This document shows, in pieces, positions 1 to 8,669 of a stretch of DNA of 64,000 nt. The notes below the pieces were generated by a model. That model was given only the letters and a program-made list of their open reading frames with translations, was not told the DNA's origin and did not search any database. Location: positions 1-64,000 of the forward strand of contig CAZSNT010000036.1 of assembly GCA_964607765.1 (NCBI GenBank). Reading direction: 5' to 3'. The translations under genes and the position numbers were made by a program. Position 1 is the stretch's first letter; every line of letters begins with the position of its first letter. The DNA is from CAZSNT01 sp964607765 (lineage in GTDB: Bacteria > Verrucomicrobiota > Lentisphaeria > Oligosphaerales > JABHEG01).

Positions 1-93
1 GTGTTCCGACCCTCATCTTTTGCCCTCATCTTTCACCCTAATCTTCCGGGATGGCTACCAACTCCCTAACTCAACGACATTGGTTGAAAACTG
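1..93. repeat. Dispersed repeat copy (family D)
   Basis: About 90 bases at the window edge match, in reverse complement, the segment around 42221-42306. Both carry short iterations of the form TTTGCCCTAATCTTTCACCC and end near a GACATTGG motif. No ORF with coding character is seen. It lies just downstream of the BNR-type gene that ends at 121. Confidence 0.75.
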
Positions 94-120
94 AGCGTTT
101 CCTGACCTTCTGAAGTAGAC

Positions 121-1422
121 TCAGTCTCCCTTGTCCAGCCCCAACTCAGCCAACGAGACAGAGGAGACCCATACGTCCTCTTTGCCCATGGAATACTGTA
201 CGTACAGCACGCCGTCGTGGACCAGCGCAGAGGGGTACTGTGCGCCGCCGCCCCGACCGCGGACGCCATCGACCCGGAACTGGTGTACTCCTGTCCGCAA
301 CGCGTAGACGCGAGTGAACCGGTACCCGTCCGGGCTGACGCAGATCGTCAGCGGGTCGCGTTGGTAGTGTCTCTTTTCCTCCGGGTTGTCGAATGCTGGC
401 GCCATGTGGTTGCCGATCAGCAACACGGTACCGTCTTGCAGCGTGAGCGCAAAGCTCAGGCTCGGCGAATCCGGGATGTCCGTGGGCTGCGCCGCGGGCC
501 AGGTGACGCCGTCCTCCGACACGCTCACGTACATCCGGTGCGAATACGCGTCATCACGGAGCAGGCACACGTGCTTATCGTCGCGAGCGGTGTACCACGT
601 CGCTTCGCAGAGCCGCGTCGTATCGACCCCGGGCGGGTGCCGCGGGTGCCGATAGAAGGCCCGCGACAGAGCGGACATGAGCTGCCGGCCGCTCTCATCG
701 TCAGCAACCTGATGCGAGCACGTGATCTCTGCCTCGGCAGGCAGGCGCCGACCCAGCAGCAGGATGGGGCCGAGGGGGCCCTCTGCGCCAACTTCGCGTG
801 CGAACGCGCAGCGCCCCGCCCGTTTCCGAAACCGGTGCTCGCGGTTGTGTCTGGGCGACAGGCTCGTCCGGTCGGCGTTCTCGAACCCCACGTTGCTGTG
901 GCAACCTGCCCGGGCGTAGAGTTGGCCTTCGACCACGGCCCAGCCGCCAGCCGTGAACGCCGCCCCCGTCTCTTCCCAGGCTTTCACGGGACCGGGCGGC
1001 GGGAACAACTCGCGCCACGGACTCCACTGCGCGCCGTCCGCCGATGTGGCGAACAGGACCCGTTGACCGGCCGCGTCTTCGCCGTGCGGATGATTGGACC
1101 ACATGGCGTAGAACGTGTCGTTGTGCCGAACAAGCCGGGAGTGATGGCTGTAGCCGCCCGTTTCGCGGGTTGCTTTGTAGAGCCGTACATGCTTGGCGCT
1201 GTGCAGGATGGGGAAGCCAGCCCCGGGCTTGCCGGGGTCGGGCATCGGGCAGTCCCACATGTGCACGATCGGCGTGCCCTTTGCGGACTCCGCACGTCGG
1301 GCGGGTAGTTCTTCGCTTCCCGCATTGCTCGGGCAGACGAAGGCCAGAGGGGCGATCAGCATCGGTAGACTCCGGGCGGCGATGCGGGCTTTGACGACGG
1401 CATGGTTGGTTCGGCAATCCAC
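121..1422 (-). CDS. Secreted BNR/sialidase-like beta-propeller protein
   Basis: The product of about 433 residues looks like the BNR/exo-sialidase beta-propeller group. It has repeated blocks such as FATSADGAQWSPW and VSVSEDGVTW, which are Asp-box-like, and ends with a run typical of these proteins (HDGVLYVQYS). The N-terminus has basic residues followed by a hydrophobic stretch, so export is likely. I chose the GTG at 1422, because a GGAG at 1433-1436 lies 10 bases upstream and the codon starts one base after the stop of the upstream acyltransferase gene. A TTG at 1431 is the longer alternative. Tight spacing implies co-transcription with that gene. Substrate is unknown, and true sialidase activity is not shown because the catalytic Arg triad cannot be assigned by eye. 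Confidence 0.7.
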   Translation of the reverse strand: MDCRTNHAVVKARIAARSLPMLIAPLAFVCPSNAGSEELPARRAESAKGTPIVHMWDCPMPDPGKPGAGFPILHSAKHVRLYKATRETGGYSHHSRLVRHNDTFYAMWSNHPHGEDAAGQRVLFATSADGAQWSPWRELFPPPGPVKAWEETGAAFTAGGWAVVEGQLYARAGCHSNVGFENADRTSLSPRHNREHRFRKRAGRCAFAREVGAEGPLGPILLLGRRLPAEAEITCSHQVADDESGRQLMSALSRAFYRHPRHPPGVDTTRLCEATWYTARDDKHVCLLRDDAYSHRMYVSVSEDGVTWPAAQPTDIPDSPSLSFALTLQDGTVLLIGNHMAPAFDNPEEKRHYQRDPLTICVSPDGYRFTRVYALRTGVHQFRVDGVRGRGGGAQYPSALVHDGVLYVQYSMGKEDVWVSSVSLAELGLDKGD

Positions 1423-1423
1423 G

Positions 1424-2701
1424 TTACACAATCTCCGGGGGCCAGTTGCTACGGTAGTGCTGCGTGCCGAACTGCGGCACGTCCTCGGTCAGCATGAACA
1501 TGCCGCCGACCCGCCACGTGTTTCCCGCTGCCAGGAAATCCGCGATGGCGCGCTGCAGGCTCGTTCGACGCGGCCCCGTCGCGGGATCAACGGCATCCTG
1601 CAGGAAGATGAACCAGAGCCCGCTGCTGGGGGTTGACGGAACAGGATACAGATAGAACTCGCGCAGGAACCGGACAAGGTTGGCGTCCGGTGGCAGCGCC
1701 TGTTCCAGCTGGTTGCTGAAAATCCAGGACCCGCAGACGATTGCGCGCGGCTCACTGTCCGGAAAACAGTCTCGGAAGAACTCGACCGAGCGCCGGATCG
1801 TGTGGTTGGTCCGGGCTGGGGTCAGTCCGCCGCCTGACGGGATGTGCATCTGCAGTACCGGATCGCCCTTCTGCAGGACACACTCCCATTCGGACTTGGG
1901 CAGGCAGAGCTGTTGTCGCAACGCCATGCCAAACGGGGAGATCGGCGTGCCGGTCACGGTGTGCTCCGTTTCGGTCAGCTCTGCGACCCAGCCGTCGCTG
2001 GTCTGCTCCGGCGTGAGATCGGCACGGATGTAGCCGTCCGCAGTGAAACGTGTGCCCGGTTCGGGCATCGCGATTGTCTGGTGCGTGCGCCGGTTGCGGA
2101 ACACGCGCGGGCCGCTCGGGTTTGGGCGGAGCCAGTACTCGAGCCGGCCAAGGCGGAAATACGGTTCGCGAGTATAGTGCCGGAGCCACGGCAGCGGCCG
2201 TAGGAGCAACCCGGCCCGGCCGTCGTTCGCGAACTGATGGGTCTCGCAGTAGCAGCGCACCTGCTGACACGTGTCGCGGGTCACGTCCTCGGGCACTCCC
2301 AGACTCGCGTGGTAGGCACGCACGAGCGGCACCATACCCAGCCCGACGAGGAGATAGAAGACGCCACAGTCATCGCCGAGCCGAGCCTTCAGCAATGGCC
2401 ATCCCGCGAGCGACACCGGCTCGGATGTCCGGAAAACACGCCAGTAGCAATGCCATGCAAGGCGCAACAGAGATGGATCCGTCGCTACAGTCTCGGCGAC
2501 TCGGATGAGGACCGGATCGAGCGCTGCATCGAATCCGGCCCACGCGCGACTTTCGCGCACCACGGCGGGATCGAGAAACTCCGGCCGTGGCCCGGCAAGC
2601 TCCCGCATCGCTGCATCCCACTGAGGGGCGACGCCGTCGAGAGAGGCGGCTTCGCCCAGTTCACGCAGGGCATCAGCTGCTGTGGGAGATGTGTTTGCCA
2701 T
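1424..2701 (-). CDS. Acyltransferase-domain protein (NAT_N/GNAT_C type)
   Basis: This 425-residue soluble protein resembles the family annotated as acyltransferase domain-containing protein, with an N-acyltransferase N-terminal domain followed by a GNAT-like C-terminal domain (formerly DUF5596). The recognisable C-terminal block includes CGSWIFSNQL followed by RFLREFYLYPV near residues 325-355. The middle block has RLGRLEYWLRPNP, and the N-terminal half is helical. The acyl donor and acceptor are unknown for the family. The stop codon lies one base before the chosen start of the BNR-type gene, so the two form an operon. The upstream region (2702-2915) is repeat-rich and shared with a divergent ThuA gene. 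Confidence 0.65.
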   Translation of the reverse strand: MANTSPTAADALRELGEAASLDGVAPQWDAAMRELAGPRPEFLDPAVVRESRAWAGFDAALDPVLIRVAETVATDPSLLRLAWHCYWRVFRTSEPVSLAGWPLLKARLGDDCGVFYLLVGLGMVPLVRAYHASLGVPEDVTRDTCQQVRCYCETHQFANDGRAGLLLRPLPWLRHYTREPYFRLGRLEYWLRPNPSGPRVFRNRRTHQTIAMPEPGTRFTADGYIRADLTPEQTSDGWVAELTETEHTVTGTPISPFGMALRQQLCLPKSEWECVLQKGDPVLQMHIPSGGGLTPARTNHTIRRSVEFFRDCFPDSEPRAIVCGSWIFSNQLEQALPPDANLVRFLREFYLYPVPSTPSSGLWFIFLQDAVDPATGPRRTSLQRAIADFLAAGNTWRVGGMFMLTEDVPQFGTQHYRSNWPPEIV

Positions 2702-2765
2702 GGGGCGGTCCAGTGACTGGATGACTTAGTGACTCAGTGACGCATGTGCGGGGCAAAAGACCCTT

Positions 2766-2845
2766 CCGGCATCCGTGGGTCGGCTCTGCCATCCGTGGGT
2801 AACCTGTCCGGCATCCGTGGGTAACCTGTCCGGCATCCGCGCATT
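2766..2845. repeat. Tandem ATCCGTGGGT repeat (family C)
   Basis: About four imperfect units of 20-23 bases contain the core GGCATCCGTGGGT (core starts near 2771, 2791, 2813 and 2836). Related blocks lie at 60064-60100 in the same orientation and at 34404-34458 inverted. A degenerate copy sits near 25340-25390. It occupies the divergent promoter region between the acyltransferase and ThuA genes. Confidence 0.75.
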
Positions 2846-2915
2846 GCATCTGCCCGACCGCACACTACGTTGGCGCGTCTACACGCACCACCAGCTCAAC
2901 ATCGGGATCCATGCC

Positions 2916-3572
2916 ATGATTCTGTTTGCTGCAGACAACCACTACGGCACGCGACCGGGGGCCACGCTTCTTGCACACATCAAGGATAGCTTCCCCATCC
3001 GCTTTTTCGAGGACGATTGGTCGTGTTTCCACACGCCGCCGTTCCCTGACGACTGCGAACTGCTGATCCTGAACATGATCGCGGGCACAGGCGACACGCC
3101 GAGCCCCGGCGCTGAGGCGGAGGCGGGGGTGAGAGCGTACGTGGAGGGCGGCGGCAACATGCTGCTGCTGCACGGCTCGAGTGCGGCGTTTTGGCACTGG
3201 GACTGGTGGCGGCCGCTGGTGGGGTTCCGTTGGGTGCGCGGCAATGACGCGGACGGGTTCGAGCCGTCAACGCATCCGAAACGCCCGTTCCGGCTCGACA
3301 TTGCCAAGTGCCGGCACGAGCTGTGCAACCAACTGCAGGCGATTGACCTGCCCGAGGACGAGATCTACATCAATCTTGAACAAACGTGCCCGACCACCGT
3401 GCTGATGACCACCACAACAGACGAGGGCACGTTCCCGCAGTGCTACGAGTGTACCACGTCTTGGGGCGGCACGATCCTCGGCTACCTGCCCGGGCACCGG
3501 CCGGACGTGGTCGGCGACGAACGCATGGTCGCCAACTGCCGCGTGCTCATCGAGCATCTGCTCCGGCCGTAG
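2916..3572 (+). CDS. ThuA-like domain protein
   Basis: This 218-residue protein belongs to the ThuA-like (trehalose utilisation) fold, related to class I glutamine amidotransferase-like domains. Typical blocks are VRAYVEGGGNMLLLHGSSAAFW near residues 70-92, the WWRPLVGFRW segment, a His-Pro stretch, and WGGTILGYLPGH near the C-terminus. I took the ATG at 2916 because homology-like sequence (MILFAADNHYG) starts there. The frame upstream runs through the 2766-2845 repeat and has no coding character. In PVC bacteria ThuA proteins often accompany sugar oxidoreductases, but the biochemical role is not established. The gene converges on the nickel SOD gene. Confidence 0.75.
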   Translation: MILFAADNHYGTRPGATLLAHIKDSFPIRFFEDDWSCFHTPPFPDDCELLILNMIAGTGDTPSPGAEAEAGVRAYVEGGGNMLLLHGSSAAFWHWDWWRPLVGFRWVRGNDADGFEPSTHPKRPFRLDIAKCRHELCNQLQAIDLPEDEIYINLEQTCPTTVLMTTTTDEGTFPQCYECTTSWGGTILGYLPGHRPDVVGDERMVANCRVLIEHLLRP

Positions 3573-3667
3573 CGGCGCTACGTACGCCCCGGAAGCCCGC
3601 CGTCCGGAGAGCGGCGCCACGCCCGGAACGCGGCGGCTGCCTCAGCGCGTCGTGCCGCACTTGCCGT

Positions 3668-4135
3668 CTACTTGCCCAGGTACAACACCTCGAACGCGTC
3701 GATCAGTTGCTTGAGCTTCGCCACGTGTGTCAAGTCCGTGCTCTGTTTCGCCTTCATGGCATGGACCACGATCTGGTGCAGGGTCGTCACCGACTCCACG
3801 TACTTCGCGTGGGCTTTCTTGTCGCTGGCCGGGGCGGGCTTGACGCGCTGTGCCATGAAGTAATAGGTGACGATCTCGGTCAGCTCCGCCGCGTGCTCGT
3901 CCTTGTTCGCTACCCAGCGTACGGCCTGGTTCTGGCTCGCGCCCTTCTTACCGCCCAGTTCCACGATCTGTTTCATGGACTTCTCAATTGTGGCCACGTG
4001 CTCCTTCATCAAGCTGAAGCGCGTTTCGTCGCCGTAGATCCCGCACGGGATCTGGCAGTGCGCCCACGCGCGTCCGCCCACCGCCAGCACACACATCCCA
4101 ACCGCCGCCATCACACTCACATTGCGCAGATTCAT
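3668..4135 (-). CDS. sodN: Exported nickel superoxide dismutase
   Basis: The product dismutates superoxide to oxygen and hydrogen peroxide. The defining nickel hook HCxxPCGxY is present as HCQIPCGIY. With the start at 4135, residues 1-25 form a signal peptide (MNLRNVSV..., hydrophobic core, AWA cleavage site), and cleavage would expose His26 as residue 1 of the mature protein. His1, Cys2, Cys6 and Tyr9 of the hook are all present. The mature chain is about 130 residues, matching the four-helix-bundle family length. The ATG at 4135 has a GGAGG at 4145-4149. The longer upstream frame (to 4174) would bury the signal peptide and is rejected. No sodX-like peptidase gene is adjacent, so signal peptidase probably does the maturation and the enzyme acts outside the cytoplasm. 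Confidence 0.93.
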   Translation of the reverse strand: MNLRNVSVMAAVGMCVLAVGGRAWAHCQIPCGIYGDETRFSLMKEHVATIEKSMKQIVELGGKKGASQNQAVRWVANKDEHAAELTEIVTYYFMAQRVKPAPASDKKAHAKYVESVTTLHQIVVHAMKAKQSTDLTHVAKLKQLIDAFEVLYLGK

Positions 4136-4223
4136 TCGCTCGTTCCTCCAGTCTTCTCTTCTCTTGGGAGTCATTCCTGGATAAGACAGCTGGGACAGCG
4201 GATGGTTGCATGCCCACAGAAAG

Positions 4224-4256
4224 AGGAAGGAGGCCGGGGGATCCGGCCTCCTTCCT
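4224..4256 (-). terminator. Strong hairpin terminator after the DUF11 gene
   Basis: A perfect 14-bp inverted repeat (AGGAAGGAGGCCGG at 4224-4237 and its complement at 4243-4256) with a 5-base loop lies 25 bases beyond the stop of the reverse-strand DUF11 gene. On that strand it is followed by CTCTTTCTG, a weak T-rich tail. It should insulate the sodN gene downstream. Confidence 0.75.
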
Positions 4257-4280
4257 GGTGATTCGCTCTGTGTTTGGCGA

Positions 4281-7200
4281 TTACTGGTTCAGAGTTTCGA
4301 CCGTGATGTTGATCGTGGCGTTGCCGCCGGCGGGCACATTGGCGATAGTCCAGGTGACCGTGCCGCCGTCGACCGTTCCGCCGTCCGGGTTGCTGACCAC
4401 GTTCACGTCCGCGGGCAGCGTGTCCGTGATGACCACATTGGTCGCCGCGGCGTTACCGTTGTTGCTGACGGTCAGCGTGTAGGCGATGCGGCTGGCCGCG
4501 GTCACCGTGTCCGTGGCGCTATCCGACGCTGTCTCGACGATCTCCGCAGCCGACACGCTCGCGGTGTTGACCACGCTGCGCGTCACTTGCGTGACCACGG
4601 ACTGCTTGGTCAGCGACAGGCTCGGGGCGACGACCTCCACGTCTGCGGAGTCGTTGTCGTTGGTGGTGTCGTCCTGCGTACTGGTCGTGGTGATGACGAC
4701 GGTGTTCGTGTAGTTGCCCACCGCGGCGGCGGACTTGGTGACCGTGCCGGTGATGGTGAGGGTGCCGGAAGCACTGACGGCGAGGTAGCCGACGGTGACG
4801 GTGACGGTCCGGCCGCTGACGCTGACCGTGCCGACGCTCGCCGTGGCGGTGAACGCGTCACCCTCGTACAGGCCTTCGGGCACTTCGTCGGTGACCACGA
4901 CGTTCTTGGCGGTCGCCGTACCGATGTTGCCGAAGCTGATCTGGAAGGAACAGGTCGAGTTGGTCACGACCGTAGCGGGATCGCTGACTTTGGTCACCAC
5001 AACGTCCGCGGCCAGGATGTCAGCGGTGTGCGTGTCGCTGTTGTTGGCGGTGCCTTCGCCGCCCTCGACGCTGTCCGTGGTGGCCGCGGCCACATTAGTG
5101 ACCGTGCCGGCGGTCGCGGTGACCGTCAGGTTCAGCGTGACGGTGACGCTGGCGCCGACCTCGATGTCGCCCAGGTTGAACGTCACGACTTGTCCGTCGA
5201 CGCTTGCGGGGGCGGGTGTGGCGCTGACCAGCGCGAGGCCGGCGGGCAGCGTGTCGACCAGGACCACGTTCTTGGCCGGCGCCGTGCCGATATTGGACAC
5301 GACGACCGTGTGGGCGGATGCCTCACCCGCGACCACGCTGGCCGGGCCGCTCTTCTCGACGAGGATATCGGGGGCGATCACGTCCGAGTCGGCCGTGTCG
5401 GTGTTGTTGGCCGTGCCCTGTCCGCCCTCGACGCTGTCCGTGACGGCAGTCGCCGTGTTGGTCAGTGTGCCGGCAGTAACAGTGACGGTGGCGTTGATCG
5501 TGATGGCCACGCTCGCGTCGACCGCGAGGTCACCCAGGTTGAACGTGAGCGTTTGGCCGTCAACAGCGACCGGCGCCGGCGTCGCACTCACGTAGGCCAA
5601 GCCTGCGGGCAGCACATCGGTGAGCACCACGTTTTTGGCGAGGGCCGTGCCGATGTTCTGGACGGTGACCGTGTAGCTTGCACCTTCGCCCGCAACGACC
5701 TGGGCCGGACCGGACTTGGCCACGGCCACGTCGGGAGCGAGGATGGCGGACGCGCAGTCGGCGCTGTTGTTCGCAGCGCCTTGGCCGCCCTCGACGCTGT
5801 CCGTGCTCGCGCTCGCCACGTTGGTCGCCGACCCGGCGGTTGCGGTGACCAGCACGTTGATGGTGATGCTGCTTGAGCCGCCCGCGGCGATGTCGCCGAG
5901 GCTGAAGCTGACGGCCTGGCCGCTGATGTCGGTCGGTACCGGCGTGGCGTCCACGAATGCGACGCCGTCGGGCAGGATATCGACGACCGAGACATTGGCA
6001 GCGGTCGCGTCGCCGAGGTTCGTTACAGTGATGACGTAGGCGGCGCTCTCACCGGCGACCATGTCCACCGGGCAGTCGAGAGCTACGGCGATGTCGGCCG
6101 ACTTGACCACGGAGGTGAAGGAGGCCGTGTTGTTGGCCGTGCCTTCGCCACCTTCGACACTGTCCGTCGTGGCGGTCGCCACGTTGGTGACCGAGCCGGC
6201 GGTTGCCGTGACGGTGGTGTTGATCGTGAGCGTGGTGCTCCCGCCGACCGCGAGGCCACCGAGCCCGAACGTCACAACCTGACCGTCCACGCTGACCGGT
6301 GCGGGGTCCGCACTGGCGAACACGAGGCCGTCGGGCAGCGTGTCGACCAGGACGACGTTCTTGGCCAGGGCATCGCCGACATTGGACACAGTCACGGTGT
6401 AGGCAGCGCTCTGACCGGCGGTCACCTCAGTCGGTCCCGTCTTCTCGACGAGGACGTCGGGTGCGATCACTGTGGACGTGGCCGTGTCGCTGTTGTTGGC
6501 CGTGCCTTCGCCGCCTTCCACGCTGTCCGTGACGGCAGTCGCCGTGTTGGTCAGTGTCCCGGACGTGACTTCGACCGTGACATCGACTGTGATAGTGGTA
6601 CTGGCGCCGGCTGCGAGGTCGCCCAAGTTGAATGTGAGCGTCTGACCGTCGACCGCGGCCGGGACCGGGTTGGCGCTGACGTAGGCGAGACCGGCAGGCA
6701 GTACGTCGGTGAGCACTACGTTCTTGGCAAGGGCACTGCCGATGTTGGACACGACGACTGTGTAGGTCGCGCCTTCGCCGGCTACGACTTGGGCAGGCCC
6801 CGACTTGGCAACGGCCACGTCAGGCGCCGTGATCGTGCTGGTGCACTCGGCGCTGTTGTTGGCCGCGCCCTGTCCGCCTTCCTGGCTGTCCGTGCTCGCG
6901 CTCGCCGTATTCGTCGCATCGCCGGCCGTGGCGGAGATCAGCACGTTGATCGTGATGGTGGTCGAGGCGCCGGGCGCCAGATCGCCAACACTGAACGTGA
7001 GCGTCTGGCCGGTGATGTCGGTCGGGACCGGTGTGGCATCCACGAAGTCGACACCGGCGGGCAGCACGTCGACGACCGAGACGTTGCTCGCGACCGTGTT
7101 GCCGTTGTTCGCGATCGTGATGACGTAGCTGGCGTTCTCACCGGCGACCATGTCGACGGGGCAATCGAGGCTGAGTGCGATGTCCGCAGCCTGGATCGTG

Positions 7201-8669
7201 GTGGTGCAGGTTGCGGTGTTGTTGGTCAGGTCGCTCTCTTCGTCAGGCGTCGACACCGTGGCGGTGTTCACCGCGACGCCTTCGGAGACGGCTGTTTCGA
7301 CGGTGATTGTGACCGTGGCTTCCTGCAGGTACGCCATGTCGCCCAGGGAGAAAGACAGTTTGTCGCCGATCACACTGACGGGCGCCGGGTTGGCGGACAC
7401 ATAGGTGACTTCGGGGGGCAGCGTGTCAACGAGGATCACGTCGGAAGCGGTGGTCACGCCGAGATTCGCCACCGTGATGGTGTAGTCGAACTGCTGGCCG
7501 TAGGCGGCTTGAGCCGGACCGGACTTGACCACGGTCAGATCGGGCTGCGGCAGCACAATGTGCTCGGTGACGTTGGTCTCGGCGGGTGCGGGCAGGTCGG
7601 GGGAGGCGATGACGGCCTGGTTGTGAATGTCGAGATCGTCAGCGGACACGGGGGTGGCGTCGGCCTGAAAACGGACGATCACGCTCTCGCCCGGGCCCAG
7701 GTTGACGGCAGGCCACGTGATGGTGCGGGTCGTTTCGTCGAGAACACCGCCGTCCAAAGGCACGACAAAATAGAGGTTGTCATCGATCGCGTCGCTGATG
7801 ACGACGTCGCTGATGGTGGTGAATCCCACATTGCTCGCTTTGACTTCGTAAATGATGGTGTCGCCGAACTTCACCTCGCTGCCGCTGGGCGGGTTGGCTG
7901 TCTTGCAGACGTTCAGCACGGGCACAGGCACGGGGTTTGTGAGGGTCTTGAGCGGGGAGTTGTGGACTTCGAGGATCTCGATGCTGCCGAACGCGCCGCT
8001 CGCGAATGCGGCTTTCGCAACACTCCACTCATAAACCAGTTCGTAGATCCAAGGCGCGTTGGGGTCGGCCGTGGTGTCAGCGGCATAAGTGTTGGTGGGG
8101 ACGCGCTGGGGGCTTTCGGTGTCGCGGTCGGGGTACAGGGGGTTGGCGTCATTCCAGTTCCAGACGAGAGAGGAGGATGCGCCCGTGACGTGCGCGGCGC
8201 TGCCGGTGATCATGGTGCCGTCGCCGCCCGTGGCGCCGAGACACTCCATGATGCCTGTCTTCTTGTCCTGCGTGGCGTAATCGAGGAAGAAATCGAGCGC
8301 GAGCGTGCCGCTGCTGTCGTAGAGCCGGATTTCGGCGTGCTCACTATTGGTCAGGTCGCGGAGCCGGTGGCGTTGTTTGCGGTCCCAGTCGATGGAGTTC
8401 ACGCCGTAGGTGTTGTCGTTGATGTGCACGCTCTGGGAGAATGCGAAGTAGTAGTTGTCGGCGTCTTCGGCAGTGAACAGGTATCCGGCGAAGTCACCGG
8501 TTGCCTGGTCCTGCGTGTACGTGATACCCTTAATCACGTACGGGGCTTCCACGACTCCGGTGACAGGGTCACGTACGTACCCGTCAATCACGGGTGCTTG
8601 GGCCAGGGCCAGTACGGTCCCGGCTACGTACAGGGCGAGGGTGAGGGCGGCGGTTGTCAGCTTGCGCAT
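4281..8669 (-). CDS. Large secreted DUF11-repeat surface protein
   Basis: The 1,462-residue product has a signal peptide (MRKLTTAALTLALYVAGTVLALAQA). A unique N-terminal domain of about 240 residues follows, then ten tandem DUF11 (TIGR01451) beta-sandwich repeats. Each repeat shows the pattern xDhxVxKxGPxxVxAG, YTVxVSNxG, AKNVVLxDxLPxGL and FxLGDL. Repeats 3-5 and 6-8 are a tandem duplication of a three-repeat block with an exact 1,089-bp period. No LPXTG, PEP-CTERM or other C-terminal sorting signal is seen, and the protein simply ends after the tenth repeat. The ATG at 8669 has an AGGAGA about 9 bases upstream. A longer frame runs into an assembly gap and is rejected. DUF11 proteins are usually cell-surface or matrix proteins, so an adhesive or S-layer-like role is inferred. 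Confidence 0.88.
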   Translation of the reverse strand: MRKLTTAALTLALYVAGTVLALAQAPVIDGYVRDPVTGVVEAPYVIKGITYTQDQATGDFAGYLFTAEDADNYYFAFSQSVHINDNTYGVNSIDWDRKQRHRLRDLTNSEHAEIRLYDSSGTLALDFFLDYATQDKKTGIMECLGATGGDGTMITGSAAHVTGASSSLVWNWNDANPLYPDRDTESPQRVPTNTYAADTTADPNAPWIYELVYEWSVAKAAFASGAFGSIEILEVHNSPLKTLTNPVPVPVLNVCKTANPPSGSEVKFGDTIIYEVKASNVGFTTISDVVISDAIDDNLYFVVPLDGGVLDETTRTITWPAVNLGPGESVIVRFQADATPVSADDLDIHNQAVIASPDLPAPAETNVTEHIVLPQPDLTVVKSGPAQAAYGQQFDYTITVANLGVTTASDVILVDTLPPEVTYVSANPAPVSVIGDKLSFSLGDMAYLQEATVTITVETAVSEGVAVNTATVSTPDEESDLTNNTATCTTTIQAADIALSLDCPVDMVAGENASYVITIANNGNTVASNVSVVDVLPAGVDFVDATPVPTDITGQTLTFSVGDLAPGASTTITINVLISATAGDATNTASASTDSQEGGQGAANNSAECTSTITAPDVAVAKSGPAQVVAGEGATYTVVVSNIGSALAKNVVLTDVLPAGLAYVSANPVPAAVDGQTLTFNLGDLAAGASTTITVDVTVEVTSGTLTNTATAVTDSVEGGEGTANNSDTATSTVIAPDVLVEKTGPTEVTAGQSAAYTVTVSNVGDALAKNVVLVDTLPDGLVFASADPAPVSVDGQVVTFGLGGLAVGGSTTLTINTTVTATAGSVTNVATATTDSVEGGEGTANNTASFTSVVKSADIAVALDCPVDMVAGESAAYVITVTNLGDATAANVSVVDILPDGVAFVDATPVPTDISGQAVSFSLGDIAAGGSSSITINVLVTATAGSATNVASASTDSVEGGQGAANNSADCASAILAPDVAVAKSGPAQVVAGEGASYTVTVQNIGTALAKNVVLTDVLPAGLAYVSATPAPVAVDGQTLTFNLGDLAVDASVAITINATVTVTAGTLTNTATAVTDSVEGGQGTANNTDTADSDVIAPDILVEKSGPASVVAGEASAHTVVVSNIGTAPAKNVVLVDTLPAGLALVSATPAPASVDGQVVTFNLGDIEVGASVTVTLNLTVTATAGTVTNVAAATTDSVEGGEGTANNSDTHTADILAADVVVTKVSDPATVVTNSTCSFQISFGNIGTATAKNVVVTDEVPEGLYEGDAFTATASVGTVSVSGRTVTVTVGYLAVSASGTLTITGTVTKSAAAVGNYTNTVVITTTSTQDDTTNDNDSADVEVVAPSLSLTKQSVVTQVTRSVVNTASVSAAEIVETASDSATDTVTAASRIAYTLTVSNNGNAAATNVVITDTLPADVNVVSNPDGGTVDGGTVTWTIANVPAGGNATINITVETLNQ
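5015..7192 (-). repeat. 1,089-bp tandem duplication inside the DUF11 gene
   Basis: Three independent landmarks recur exactly 1,089 bases apart: ATGTC at 7150 and 6061, GACTTGGC at 6802 and 5713, and CTTCTCGACG at 6441 and 5352. The unit encodes 363 residues, that is three DUF11 domains, with leading motifs DCPVDMV, KSGPAQVV and an EKxGP form. Boundaries are approximate. The copies have diverged at many third positions, so the duplication is not very recent. Confidence 0.85.

Noticed and set aside
217..1308. Forward 363-codon frame opposite the first BNR gene
   Set aside because: Antisense shadow with Arg-rich composition. The reverse frame has the propeller motifs.
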